35,275 bases of DNA from DATLWN01 sp963764315 (lineage in GTDB: Bacteria; Pseudomonadota; Zetaproteobacteria; Mariprofundales; Mariprofundaceae). Shown here piece after piece: positions 7,753-15,419 of the stretch; the first letter of the stretch is position 1, and each line of letters starts with the position of its first letter. Below the pieces are notes generated by a model that saw nothing but the letters and a program-made list of their open reading frames with translations, did not search any database and was not told the DNA's origin. The position numbers and the translations under genes are program-made. Location: the NCBI GenBank assembly GCA_963764315.1, contig CAVXSB010000017.1:1-35275 (forward strand). The letters are read 5' to 3'.

Positions 7753-8506
7753 ATCCGCGATGAGCGTCACCTCGGCACTGTTCGCACGCCACGGGGCACT
7801 GGGCGTCTTCTCCCTGCGTGGTGGCGGTGTCAGCGAACCGCCGTTCGATACGCTGAACCTCGGCCATGGCCTGGGCGACGACGAGGCCCATGTCGAAACC
7901 AATCTACAGCGCTTCCTCGCGGCTGCCGGGCTGCCGATGCCGCACACCGCCCGCCAATGCCATGGCGATGCGATCCTGCGTTGCCATGGCCCGGGAACGG
8001 CCCACGACGTGGCGGCCGATATCCTGCTCACCGGTGCGTCGGATGCGGCCGTCGGTGTACGCACCGCCGACTGCGTACCCATCCTGCTCGCCGATCCCCG
8101 CCGCCGCCGACTGGCGGCCGTACATGCCGGCTGGCGCGGCACTGCCCTGCAGGCGGTCACCCGCGCCGTGGAAGCCATGCGAGCAGCCGGCTCGCAGCCA
8201 GACGAACTGCTGGCGGCCATCGGTCCCTGTATCGGCCCCTGCTGCTATGCCATCGGCACCGACACGGCCGGCAAACTTGGCTACCCCGAACCCGCCGATG
8301 CCTTCCGGCGCATCGATGACGTCATCCATGCCGACCTGGCCCTGCTCAACGCCCGGCAGCTGATCGCCTGCGGCATTCCCCAGGTCTCGATCGAGCACCA
8401 CGCCATCTGCACCGCCTGCCACCCGGCACAGCTGTTCTCGCATCGACGGGACGAGGGGCGCACCGGCCGCCACCTCGCCGTTGCCGCCTGGGCGCCCTCC
8501 CCCTAG
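7745..8506 (+). CDS. pgeF: PgeF/YfiH multicopper-oxidase-like (laccase domain) protein, peptidoglycan editing factor
   Basis: A 253-residue YfiH/PgeF family protein (Cu-oxidase_4). The zinc-binding residues H73 (RQCHGDA), C110 (TADCVPILL) and H127 (AVHAGWRG) are all present, as are IGPCIGPCCYAIG and FSHRRDEG-T-GR near the end. Family members have purine nucleoside phosphorylase activity. In E. coli PgeF corrects peptidoglycan precursors that carry L-Ser in place of L-Ala. The ATG at 7745 overlaps the end of rluD by 8 nt; ATG 7760 is an alternative start after the rluD stop. The length fits the family (243 in E. coli). Confidence 0.93.
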   Translation: MPESAMSVTSALFARHGALGVFSLRGGGVSEPPFDTLNLGHGLGDDEAHVETNLQRFLAAAGLPMPHTARQCHGDAILRCHGPGTAHDVAADILLTGASDAAVGVRTADCVPILLADPRRRRLAAVHAGWRGTALQAVTRAVEAMRAAGSQPDELLAAIGPCIGPCCYAIGTDTAGKLGYPEPADAFRRIDDVIHADLALLNARQLIACGIPQVSIEHHAICTACHPAQLFSHRRDEGRTGRHLAVAAWAPSP

Positions 8507-8517
8507 ACTGCCGACCC

Positions 8518-9255
8518 ATGCAGATTACCCGTTCCCCGCTCTGGCTCGCGATGGCCATCACCCTCCTTGCCCTTGGCGCATGCGCCAAGAAAGAGATCAA
8601 GATGACGACGCCGAAGGCCGACTACATGAAGGCCAAGAGCATGGTCCATGATGGCTACTACAGCCGGGCGACGATGTTCCTCGAGAAATACGCCTCGAAC
8701 CACCCGTACAGCCACTACACCGCCGAGGCGGAGCTGCTGCGCGCCTATGCCGCCTTCAAGGACGATGAGCTGCCGCTGGCCGAAACCATCTGCGAGGAGT
8801 TCATCCGGCGGCATCCGCGACATCCGGACGTCGTGTATGCGGAATACCTGCTGGCCATGACGCATTACCACGAGATCTCGCCGCCCGAGCGCGACCAGTC
8901 GGAGACCCACAAGGCCATCAAGGGCTTCCAGCGCGTCATCGACGAGCATCCGGGCACCACCTATGCCAAGGATGCCGCCAGCCATTTGCAGCATCTGTAC
9001 AATAACCTGGCCAAACACGAGGTGACGGTCGGGGAGTTCTACTACAAGCACAAACAATACGTGGCCGCCGTCAACCGCTTCCAGGTGGTCATCCGTTCCT
9101 ACCAGACCACGCCGTCCATCGAACCGGCTCTGTACTACCTCGCCGCCTCGTATGCGGCGCTCGGCCTGAAGGCAGACGCACGGCAAACGGCCATGCTGCT
9201 GCGCGCCAACTACCCCCGAGGCAAGTGGAGTGAAAAGGCCAAGGCCCTTCTTTAA
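8518..9255 (+). CDS. bamD: Outer membrane assembly lipoprotein BamD
   Basis: A 245-residue essential BAM-complex lipoprotein that helps insert beta-barrel proteins into the outer membrane. A type II signal peptide ends in LGAC with lipidated C22. The rest is built of TPR repeats, visible as A-D-YMKAKSMVHDGYYSRATMFLE and later YYKHKQYVAAVNRFQVVI. The PPERDQSET segment and the repeat pattern match BamD rather than the related CpoB/YbgF. The length agrees with E. coli BamD (245). It starts 11 nt after pgeF. In E. coli bamD is next to rluD-pgeF but divergent; here all are co-directional. Confidence 0.95.
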   Translation: MQITRSPLWLAMAITLLALGACAKKEIKMTTPKADYMKAKSMVHDGYYSRATMFLEKYASNHPYSHYTAEAELLRAYAAFKDDELPLAETICEEFIRRHPRHPDVVYAEYLLAMTHYHEISPPERDQSETHKAIKGFQRVIDEHPGTTYAKDAASHLQHLYNNLAKHEVTVGEFYYKHKQYVAAVNRFQVVIRSYQTTPSIEPALYYLAASYAALGLKADARQTAMLLRANYPRGKWSEKAKALL

Positions 9256-9664
9256 GCCCCGCATCGTCGCCGCCTGCCTGTTACTCGCCGCAGCCGCTCC
9301 GCTCTCGGGCTGCTCCGAGGTACAGAAGGTCGAGATCAGCTCGGTTATGGATGCCCGTGATCGAGCCATCAGCCACAAGGACATCCGTACCTACAGCAAG
9401 CTGCTGCTCGCCGAGTACCGCGATCATGGCCAGAGCAAGGCCGATATCGTGGCCCAAATGACCGACATGTTCGGCCGCTTCGACCAGCTGCAAATGCATT
9501 CCTTCGACCGTACCATCCGTGTGCTCGATCCCACGCATGCCCAGTGCGCACAGAGCTATCGCCTGCGCGTGAGCCGGGATCACACCTGGCGTGCCATCGT
9601 CGAGCGCGAGCAGGTGGATCTACAGAAAACCGCGGACGGCTGGAAGATCAGCGCCGGGTTGTAG
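9230..9664 (+). CDS. Small hypothetical lipoprotein
   Basis: A 144-residue protein with a basic N-terminus, hydrophobic core and lipobox LSGC (C28), so it is probably a lipoprotein. The start is a GTG at 9230 inside bamD, 26 nt before the bamD stop, with GAGG about 7 nt upstream. The mature part (MDARDRAISHKDIRTYSKLLLAEY through QVDLQKTADGWKISAGL) resembles NTF2-like/SnoaL-type folds, in which a helix pair precedes a curved sheet ending in a W-x-I strand. This is a fold guess, not a function. Overlap with bamD suggests co-expression with outer-membrane assembly. Its last 17 nt overlap the end of the opposing fadE gene. Confidence 0.82.
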   Translation: MKRPRPFFKPRIVAACLLLAAAAPLSGCSEVQKVEISSVMDARDRAISHKDIRTYSKLLLAEYRDHGQSKADIVAQMTDMFGRFDQLQMHSFDRTIRVLDPTHAQCAQSYRLRVSRDHTWRAIVEREQVDLQKTADGWKISAGL

Positions 9665-12140
9665 TCGCCCGCCTGGGTTTCGGCTCTGCCTTCGCAGTCC
9701 CTTTCGGCGTGACCTTCGCTGCCTTTTTCGCGGGCCGCTTTCCGGGTGCGAAATCATCAACCTGGATCACCAGCAATGCCACCTCCCGGAAATCATTCAG
9801 CAGCCCCTGCTCCTCGGCCGTGATATGCCCCTGCTCCATCATTGCCTGCAGCCAGGCCGCGGATGGCATCTGGGTATCGGCACGCAGACCCTTCTTCTTG
9901 AGCCGTGCCTCCACGGCCTCGGCACGGATCGCCAGCTGTAGCGCATGCTCCAGGCGACCGATCGGATCGGCCGCATCGTCCGGTGCATAGATGCCGTCGG
10001 TCAGGCGTTCTCGGGTGTCGGAGGGGGACAGCAGCAGTGCCGCCACCTGATGACCGAGCCGGTCGGAGGGCACATGCCAGCGCCGTCCGAGGGGGAAGAT
10101 AAGTGGGCGCAACCCCGCCGCCGCCAGGCGTAGCGGGAAATTACGCAGAATGCCGTCCAGGGCCTCCTCGATATGGTGCAGGCAGTAGCGGCAACCCCAA
10201 TGTACCAGCGGCAGGTCCGCTGCCGGCCGGCCGTCGTCGGCGTAGCGCTTGAGTACGGCCGAGCACATATACATATGACCCAGCGCATCGGCGAAACGCC
10301 CGGACAGTTTCTCCTTGCGCTTGAGCTCCCCGCCCAGCAGCAGGAAGGCGGCGTCGGCCAAGAGGGCGAAGGCGGCGGAGAAGCGCGACAGTGCCCGGTA
10401 ATAAATACCCTCGGGCCCATGCGTCGGGGATGGTGCAAGCCAGCGTCCCGCCAGACCATAGACGAGGGCCCGCGCCCCGTTGCGCACGGCATGCCCCGCA
10501 TGATCGAGCAGCAGGGCATCGAAGCGCGGCAGATCCTCGGCGCGCGCCGCCGTCATCTCGTCGAGCAGGTAGGGATGACAGCGTATCGCCCCCTGCCCGA
10601 AGATCATCAGGCTGCGGGTCAGGATATTGGCTCCCTCCACGGTGATCGCCACCGGCACCGTTTGGTAGGTGCGCCCGAGATAGTTGGACGGGCCCAGGCA
10701 GATGCCGCGCCCGCCATGCACATCCATGGCATCGTTGATGACCTGGCGCATCGATTCGGTCAGGTAATACTTGACCATGGCCGTAATCACCGAGGGTCGT
10801 TCCCCGGCATCCAGGGCACTCACCGTCAGACGGCGGGCCGAGTCCATGACATAGCTCAGGCCACCGATGCGCGCCAGGGCCTCCTCCACCCCCTCGAAAC
10901 GACCGACAGGCAGGTGAAACTGGCGGCGCACCCGCGCATAGGCACCGGTGGCGAAGCTGGCCAGCTTACCGCCGCCGGTGGAAAGCGCCGGCAACGACAC
11001 GCCGCGGCCGACCGACAGGCGCTCGACCAGCATGCGCCAGCCCTTGCCGATCTGGGCCTGGCCGCCGATCAGCCAATCCATGGGGATAAACACGTCGCGG
11101 CCGTGGTTGGGGCCGTTCTGGAAGGCGGCATCCAGCGGATAATGCCGGCGTCCGATATCGATGCCGGGGGTGTCGGTGGGGATCAGGGCGCAGGTGATGC
11201 CGAGATCCTCGTCCTCGCCGAGCAGGTGCTCGGGATCATAGGCGTGGAAGGCCAGGCCCAGCAGCGTGGCTACCGGCCCCAGCGTGATGTAGCGCTTGTC
11301 CCAGTTGAGCCGGAAGCCCAGCACCTCACGGCCTTCGAATGCCGCCTTGCAGACGATGCCGGTATCCGGAAGAGCGCTGGCATCCGATCCGGCCAAGGGG
11401 CCGGTCAGGGCAAAGCACGGCACCTCCTCGCCCCTGGCCAGCCGCGGCAGGTAGTGGTCCTTCTGCGCCTCGGTGCCGTAGGCCAGCAGCAGCTCCGCCG
11501 GCCCCAGCGAGTTGGGCACCATGACCGTCACGGCGGCGGTGACGCTGCGGCTGGCCACCTTCATCACCACCTGCGAATGGGCATAGGCCGAGAAGCCCAG
11601 GCCGCCATAGGTCTTGGGGATGATCATGCCGAAGAAGCCGTGGCCCTTGATATAGGCCCAGACCTCGGGCGGCAGGTCGTTGCGTTCGTGCGTGATATCC
11701 CAGTCATCGAGCATGCCGCACAGCGTGGTCACGGGCCCGTCGAGGAAGGCACGCTCCTCATCGTTCAGCATGGGCGCCGACATCGCGGACAGCCGACTCC
11801 ATCGGGGCTGGCCTCGGAACAGCTCCGCCTCCCAGCCGACGGTGCCCGCCTCGATGGCGGCCTTCTCGGTATCGGACATCGGCGGCAGTGCCTTGGCGAT
11901 GGCCCGCATCACCGGCCGGCTGATGCGCTGGCGCCGGAACGGTGTCCACAGCAGCACCACCGCCACCAGCAGGTACAGCAGCCACACCAGGCCCGCGCCG
12001 ATGCCGTGCAGCAATCCGGCCAGCATCGCCGCCACCAGCACGATGGCCGCTCCGGCCAGCCACGGGCGAATGCCCCAGCGGGATTTCGCCAGCAGCACCA
12101 GGGCGCTGGCGACGACGCCGATCCAGATCAGCCCATGCAT
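9648..12140 (-). CDS. fadE: Acyl-CoA dehydrogenase, FadE type
   Basis: An 830-residue FAD-dependent acyl-CoA dehydrogenase catalysing the first, trans-2-enoyl-CoA-forming step of fatty-acid beta-oxidation. It has the FadE plan: two or three hydrophobic N-terminal segments (about 3-65) for membrane association, a linker with PPMSDTEKAAIEAGTV, then the dehydrogenase domains (IIPKTYGGLGFSAYAHS, CFALTGPLAGSDA, YHLTE-like helices, DVHGGRGICLGP), plus the long C-terminal domain typical of FadE (814 in E. coli). I chose ATG 12140 (MHGLIWIG) with GGGAGG just upstream, over a TTG 12 nt earlier. The end overlaps the convergent lipoprotein gene. A terminator separates it from fadL, so it needs its own promoter. 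Confidence 0.94.
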   Translation of the reverse strand: MHGLIWIGVVASALVLLAKSRWGIRPWLAGAAIVLVAAMLAGLLHGIGAGLVWLLYLLVAVVLLWTPFRRQRISRPVMRAIAKALPPMSDTEKAAIEAGTVGWEAELFRGQPRWSRLSAMSAPMLNDEERAFLDGPVTTLCGMLDDWDITHERNDLPPEVWAYIKGHGFFGMIIPKTYGGLGFSAYAHSQVVMKVASRSVTAAVTVMVPNSLGPAELLLAYGTEAQKDHYLPRLARGEEVPCFALTGPLAGSDASALPDTGIVCKAAFEGREVLGFRLNWDKRYITLGPVATLLGLAFHAYDPEHLLGEDEDLGITCALIPTDTPGIDIGRRHYPLDAAFQNGPNHGRDVFIPMDWLIGGQAQIGKGWRMLVERLSVGRGVSLPALSTGGGKLASFATGAYARVRRQFHLPVGRFEGVEEALARIGGLSYVMDSARRLTVSALDAGERPSVITAMVKYYLTESMRQVINDAMDVHGGRGICLGPSNYLGRTYQTVPVAITVEGANILTRSLMIFGQGAIRCHPYLLDEMTAARAEDLPRFDALLLDHAGHAVRNGARALVYGLAGRWLAPSPTHGPEGIYYRALSRFSAAFALLADAAFLLLGGELKRKEKLSGRFADALGHMYMCSAVLKRYADDGRPAADLPLVHWGCRYCLHHIEEALDGILRNFPLRLAAAGLRPLIFPLGRRWHVPSDRLGHQVAALLLSPSDTRERLTDGIYAPDDAADPIGRLEHALQLAIRAEAVEARLKKKGLRADTQMPSAAWLQAMMEQGHITAEEQGLLNDFREVALLVIQVDDFAPGKRPAKKAAKVTPKGTAKAEPKPRRATTTRR

Positions 12141-12234
12141 ATTGCCTCCCAATTCCGTCCCCAGCGGGTCGCCCTACGGCCGGAGCCGATGATACGGAAG
12201 TCTAGCCCATCGCCGCAGCCCTGGTGAACGGACG

Positions 12235-12260
12235 AAAAAGGGCGGCCATTGGCCGCCCTT
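12235..12260 (-). terminator. Rho-independent terminator after fadL
   Basis: Read on the minus strand, an AAGGGCGGCC/GGCCGCCCTT stem with a 3-nt AAT loop is followed by a run of T. It begins 18 nt past the fadL stop. The same core occurs at 25984-26028. Confidence 0.88.
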
Positions 12261-12277
12261 GATCTGCCCGCAGGCAA

Positions 12278-13462
12278 TCAGAAATGATAGGTCAGGGATG
12301 CGCCTGCCAGCTGCAGCGTTGCCTTGTAGATGCCGTTGCGCGTCGCATTGGTGCCGGTCGACTCGGTCTGGTGCCGATCCTTCAGCCACATATACATATA
12401 GGCCAGGTCGAGCGTGGCATGGCTGGTCAGGTCGACACCGTAGCCGATATGCAGGCCCTGGCGATCCGCACCCGGCAGCAGCGGCGTGAAATCCGGATTG
12501 TAGATCGGGGTCGGGTCGTAGGTGTAGCCGAAGCGCACGCGCATGCTCGGGGAGTAGCGCCACTCCGCCCCCAGGCGGTAGGCCCAGGTCGCCTTCCAGT
12601 TCTCAGGCACCGTAATGTTCGTTCCGTATACCGGTAGCGGCGGCGAATAGGTGAAGGCCAGCTTGTCGAAGCGCTTCCAGTTCACCCAGTCGGCCTCGGC
12701 GCTCACCGTCCAGTCCGCATCCGGATGCATGGCCACGCCGATATTCAGCATATCGGGTTCGGTGACGTTGATGGCATTGGCCGATGTGGCCGCGGCGGCG
12801 ACCAGGGTCGACGAACCCTTCGCATTGATCTTGACGCTGGTGCGATAGCTGATGCCGACGTTGAAGCGATCGCTGTGGTACATCGCCGCGACGTTCGCTC
12901 CCCAGCCATCGCCGTGGAAGTTCTGCGGCAGCGCGGTGCCGTTGAAATCCACTCGGTACATGTCGACGTAGTCCACGCCCACGGCCAAGGCCAGGTGATC
13001 CGTGAAACGGTAGGAGATGTTGGGGTTAACGGTTACCGCCTTCAGCTGCCCGTACTGGGCGGAGCTGGCGAACGGCGCCGAGGTCGGCCACTTGACGTTC
13101 AGGCCGAACGGCGAGTTGATGCCGATGCCGTACGAAAGCCCGGTGCCTTCTCCGCTATGCACGAGATAGGCGTGCGGAATCGCCACCGCATCCCGGCTCA
13201 TGGCGTACGGGGTACCGGCCGTCGTCGTATAATCGATCTTCGGAAACACCACGGTGCTGCCGATAGTCACGGCCGTGCCGTGCTGGAAGGAAATGCCGGC
13301 CGGATTGAACCACAGTGCCGAGGGATCGTCGGCCACGGCGGTGAAGGCGTTGCCCATGCCCATCGCCTTGATGCCCATTTCCGGAACCTCGAATCCGCCG
13401 GCATAGGCAGATGCACCGCCCAGGCCGAGCGCCAATATGGATGCAACAATGATACGTTTCAT
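12278..13462 (-). CDS. fadL: Long-chain fatty acid outer membrane porin, FadL/OmpP1 family
   Basis: A 394-residue outer-membrane beta-barrel of the FadL/TodX family that lets long-chain fatty acids or other hydrophobic compounds enter. The signal peptide (MKRIIVASILALGLGG, cleavage after AYA at 21) leads into GGFEVPEMGIKAMGMGNAF and the family hallmark DDPSALWFNPAGI. Alternating strands follow, with a C-terminal aromatic residue (TYHF) as expected for BAM substrates. I chose ATG 13462 over an upstream in-frame start because the signal peptide begins there. Adjacent fadE supports a fatty-acid role, although FadL homologues also import aromatics. Confidence 0.92.
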   Translation of the reverse strand: MKRIIVASILALGLGGASAYAGGFEVPEMGIKAMGMGNAFTAVADDPSALWFNPAGISFQHGTAVTIGSTVVFPKIDYTTTAGTPYAMSRDAVAIPHAYLVHSGEGTGLSYGIGINSPFGLNVKWPTSAPFASSAQYGQLKAVTVNPNISYRFTDHLALAVGVDYVDMYRVDFNGTALPQNFHGDGWGANVAAMYHSDRFNVGISYRTSVKINAKGSSTLVAAAATSANAINVTEPDMLNIGVAMHPDADWTVSAEADWVNWKRFDKLAFTYSPPLPVYGTNITVPENWKATWAYRLGAEWRYSPSMRVRFGYTYDPTPIYNPDFTPLLPGADRQGLHIGYGVDLTSHATLDLAYMYMWLKDRHQTESTGTNATRNGIYKATLQLAGASLTYHF

Positions 13463-13493
13463 GCTCCCCTGCCTCCTCACCATCTTCCATTTA

Positions 13494-13522
13494 ATTTAAT
13501 GCCAAATGCATGCTGGACGCAA
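13494..13522 (-). promoter_or_regulatory. Candidate sigma-70 promoter of fadL
   Basis: On the minus strand TTGCGT (13517-13522) and TTAAAT (13494-13499) are separated by 17 nt, in an AT-rich patch that stands out from the GC-rich surroundings, about 30 nt ahead of the fadL ATG. I could not recognise a FadR operator near it. Confidence 0.5.
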
Positions 13523-13576
13523 GATGGCTGCGCCGAAGAAGATCGGCAGGCGCACACCGTCACGCCTATTTACAAC

Positions 13577-14278
13577 TCACGTTCGGTCTCTGGCATCGCC
13601 GCGCCAACGCCGGTAGGCGATGGGAAGCAGAGCCAACACGGCCAGCCCGCACAGGCCGGCGATCAGCTGTGGCGTCAATACAGCGGCGGGGCTGAGATCG
13701 CCACCGCGTGCGAAGAGCGTCCCGATACCCGAACCGACCAGCGCATAGATGAAGGCAGCCGGCATGATGCCGATGAAGGTGGCCGCCATATAGGTTGTCC
13801 AGCGCACGCCCAGGAAGGCAGGAGCGAGGTTGACCAGGAAGAAGGGGAACAGCGGCATCAGCCGCAGTGCCAGCAGGTAATGGAAGGCGTTGTCGGCAAA
13901 GCCATCACGCATGCGCCGGATTCCCGGCCCGGCCCTCGCCAACAGAAAATCCCCGAGGCTGCCCTTGGCGATCAGGAATAGGATAGTTGCCCCGAGGGTG
14001 GCGGAGATCACCGCATAGGCCGCACCGGCCCAGGCCCCGAACAGAAAGCCGCCGGAAATCGTCATCACCGTCGCCCCCGGTACCGAGAGCATGACGACGA
14101 GGGCATAGATCGACATATAGATCAGCGGTGCGATCCACGCATGCAGGCCCACCCAGGCGGCCAGGGCCTGGCGGTGTGCGCGCAGGGCATCGAAACCCAG
14201 CGCATGCTCCAGGCTGAGGGCGAAAAACAACGTCAGCCCGGCAAGCAGCACCAGCAGGGGCAGCATGCGACGCAGCAT
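13577..14278 (-). CDS. TVP38/TMEM64 family membrane protein (DedA superfamily)
   Basis: A 233-residue inner-membrane protein of the TVP38/TMEM64 group, related to DedA. Visible features are an N-terminal helix (about 5-24), the helices IYMSIYALVVMLSVPGATV and GGFLFGAWAGAAYAVISATLGATI, the conserved ALRLMPLFPFFLVNLAPAFLGV segment that forms the second re-entrant element, and a final helix LIAGLCGLAVLALLPIAY. The family is tied to lipid scrambling or membrane homeostasis, and no substrate can be assigned. The start codon is 4 nt after the sucB stop, so it is very likely co-transcribed with sucAB, in the place where lpd often sits. Confidence 0.9.
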   Translation of the reverse strand: MLRRMLPLLVLLAGLTLFFALSLEHALGFDALRAHRQALAAWVGLHAWIAPLIYMSIYALVVMLSVPGATVMTISGGFLFGAWAGAAYAVISATLGATILFLIAKGSLGDFLLARAGPGIRRMRDGFADNAFHYLLALRLMPLFPFFLVNLAPAFLGVRWTTYMAATFIGIMPAAFIYALVGSGIGTLFARGGDLSPAAVLTPQLIAGLCGLAVLALLPIAYRRWRGDARDRT

Positions 14279-14282
14279 GAGC

Positions 14283-15407
14283 TCAGAGATCGAGCAGCAC
14301 GCCCCCTGGATACTCGAGGAAATCCTTCACCGCCACCAGGAACTGTACGGCGTCTTTGCCGTCGATCAGGCGATGATCGTAGGTCAGCGCCAGATACATC
14401 ATCGGTCGGATGACGATGGCGTCGTTCTCGACCACCGGCCGCTTCTTGATCGCATGCATGCCGAGGATGGCGCTCTGCGGCGGATTGAGGATGGGCGTGG
14501 ACAACAGCGATCCGAACACGCCGCCGTTGGTGATCGAAAAGGTTCCGCCCTTCAAATCGTCCGGCGACAGACCGCCGGTACGGGAACGCTGCGCGAAGTC
14601 GGAGACGCGTCCCTCGATCTCCGCCATGCCGAGGGCATCGGCATCGCGCAGCACCGGCACCACCAGCCCCTTGTCGGTGGAAACGGCGATACCGACATCC
14701 ATGTAATCGTGGTAGACGACCTCGTCGCCATCGATATAGGCATTGACGGCCGGAAAGCGGCGTGCCGCCTCCACCACGGCGCGCACGAAGAAGGACATGA
14801 AACCCAGGTCCACCCCGTGCTTGGCCTTGAAGGCCTCGCGGTAGCGGCTACGCAGCTCCATCACCGGCTGCATGTTCACCTCGTTGAAGGTCGTCAGCAT
14901 GGCCGCGGTGTTCTGTGCCTGTTTCAGCCGTTCGGCGATACGCCGCCTCAGCCCGCTGAGCGGCAGGCGCTCCACGTGCCGCCCCTCGGCGGCGGACTCG
15001 GTGGGTACAGCCATGCGTGTCACCGATGCGGGCTTCGCCGCCGGCTTGGATTCGACCGCAGGTCTCTGCGGCTCGGGGACCGACTTCTGTTTGGTCTCGG
15101 GCTTTGCCTCTGCAGGCGCCGGCGCCTTCTTCGCAGGCCTCGCAGCCTTCGCCTTCGGCCTGGCTGCGGCGGTGTCGATCAGGCCGATGACCTCACCCGG
15201 CGTCACCGTCTCCCCGGCCTGGCGCCGCACCTGCTTCAGCACGCCGGCATCGAAGGCGGTGATTTCCATGGTGATCTTGTCGCTCTCGACCTCGGCGATG
15301 ACATCGTCCACGTCGACGGCATCGCCCTCCTGCTTCAGCCAGGACACCAGCGTCGCCTCGGTTTCGGATTCCCCCAGGCTCGGAACCTTGATCTCCACAT
15401 CCGCCAT
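14283..15407 (-). CDS. sucB: Dihydrolipoyllysine succinyltransferase (2-oxoglutarate dehydrogenase E2)
   Basis: A 374-residue E2 core of 2-oxoglutarate dehydrogenase (TCA cycle). A single lipoyl domain (1-77) carries the lipoylated K44 in ESDKITME. An Ala/Pro/Lys-rich linker runs from about 78 to 142. The acyltransferase domain follows (about 145-374, with TTFNEVNMQPVM, GGVFGSLLSTPI, NPPQSAILGMHAIK and the catalytic DHRLIDG, H345 and D349). SucB is indicated over AceF by the EVNM and STPI segments and by adjacency to sucA. The peripheral subunit (E3)-binding domain normally found inside the linker is not recognisable: there is no SPAVR-like helix and no GTG-GR-T motif. The gene begins 12 nt after sucA. 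Confidence 0.95.
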   Translation of the reverse strand: MADVEIKVPSLGESETEATLVSWLKQEGDAVDVDDVIAEVESDKITMEITAFDAGVLKQVRRQAGETVTPGEVIGLIDTAAARPKAKAARPAKKAPAPAEAKPETKQKSVPEPQRPAVESKPAAKPASVTRMAVPTESAAEGRHVERLPLSGLRRRIAERLKQAQNTAAMLTTFNEVNMQPVMELRSRYREAFKAKHGVDLGFMSFFVRAVVEAARRFPAVNAYIDGDEVVYHDYMDVGIAVSTDKGLVVPVLRDADALGMAEIEGRVSDFAQRSRTGGLSPDDLKGGTFSITNGGVFGSLLSTPILNPPQSAILGMHAIKKRPVVENDAIVIRPMMYLALTYDHRLIDGKDAVQFLVAVKDFLEYPGGVLLDL

Positions 15408-15419
15408 ATCCCCTCCCGT

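Noticed and set aside
10173..12227. Plus-strand open frame of several hundred codons opposite fadE
   Set aside because: Same shadow effect; fadE has clear family motifs throughout.
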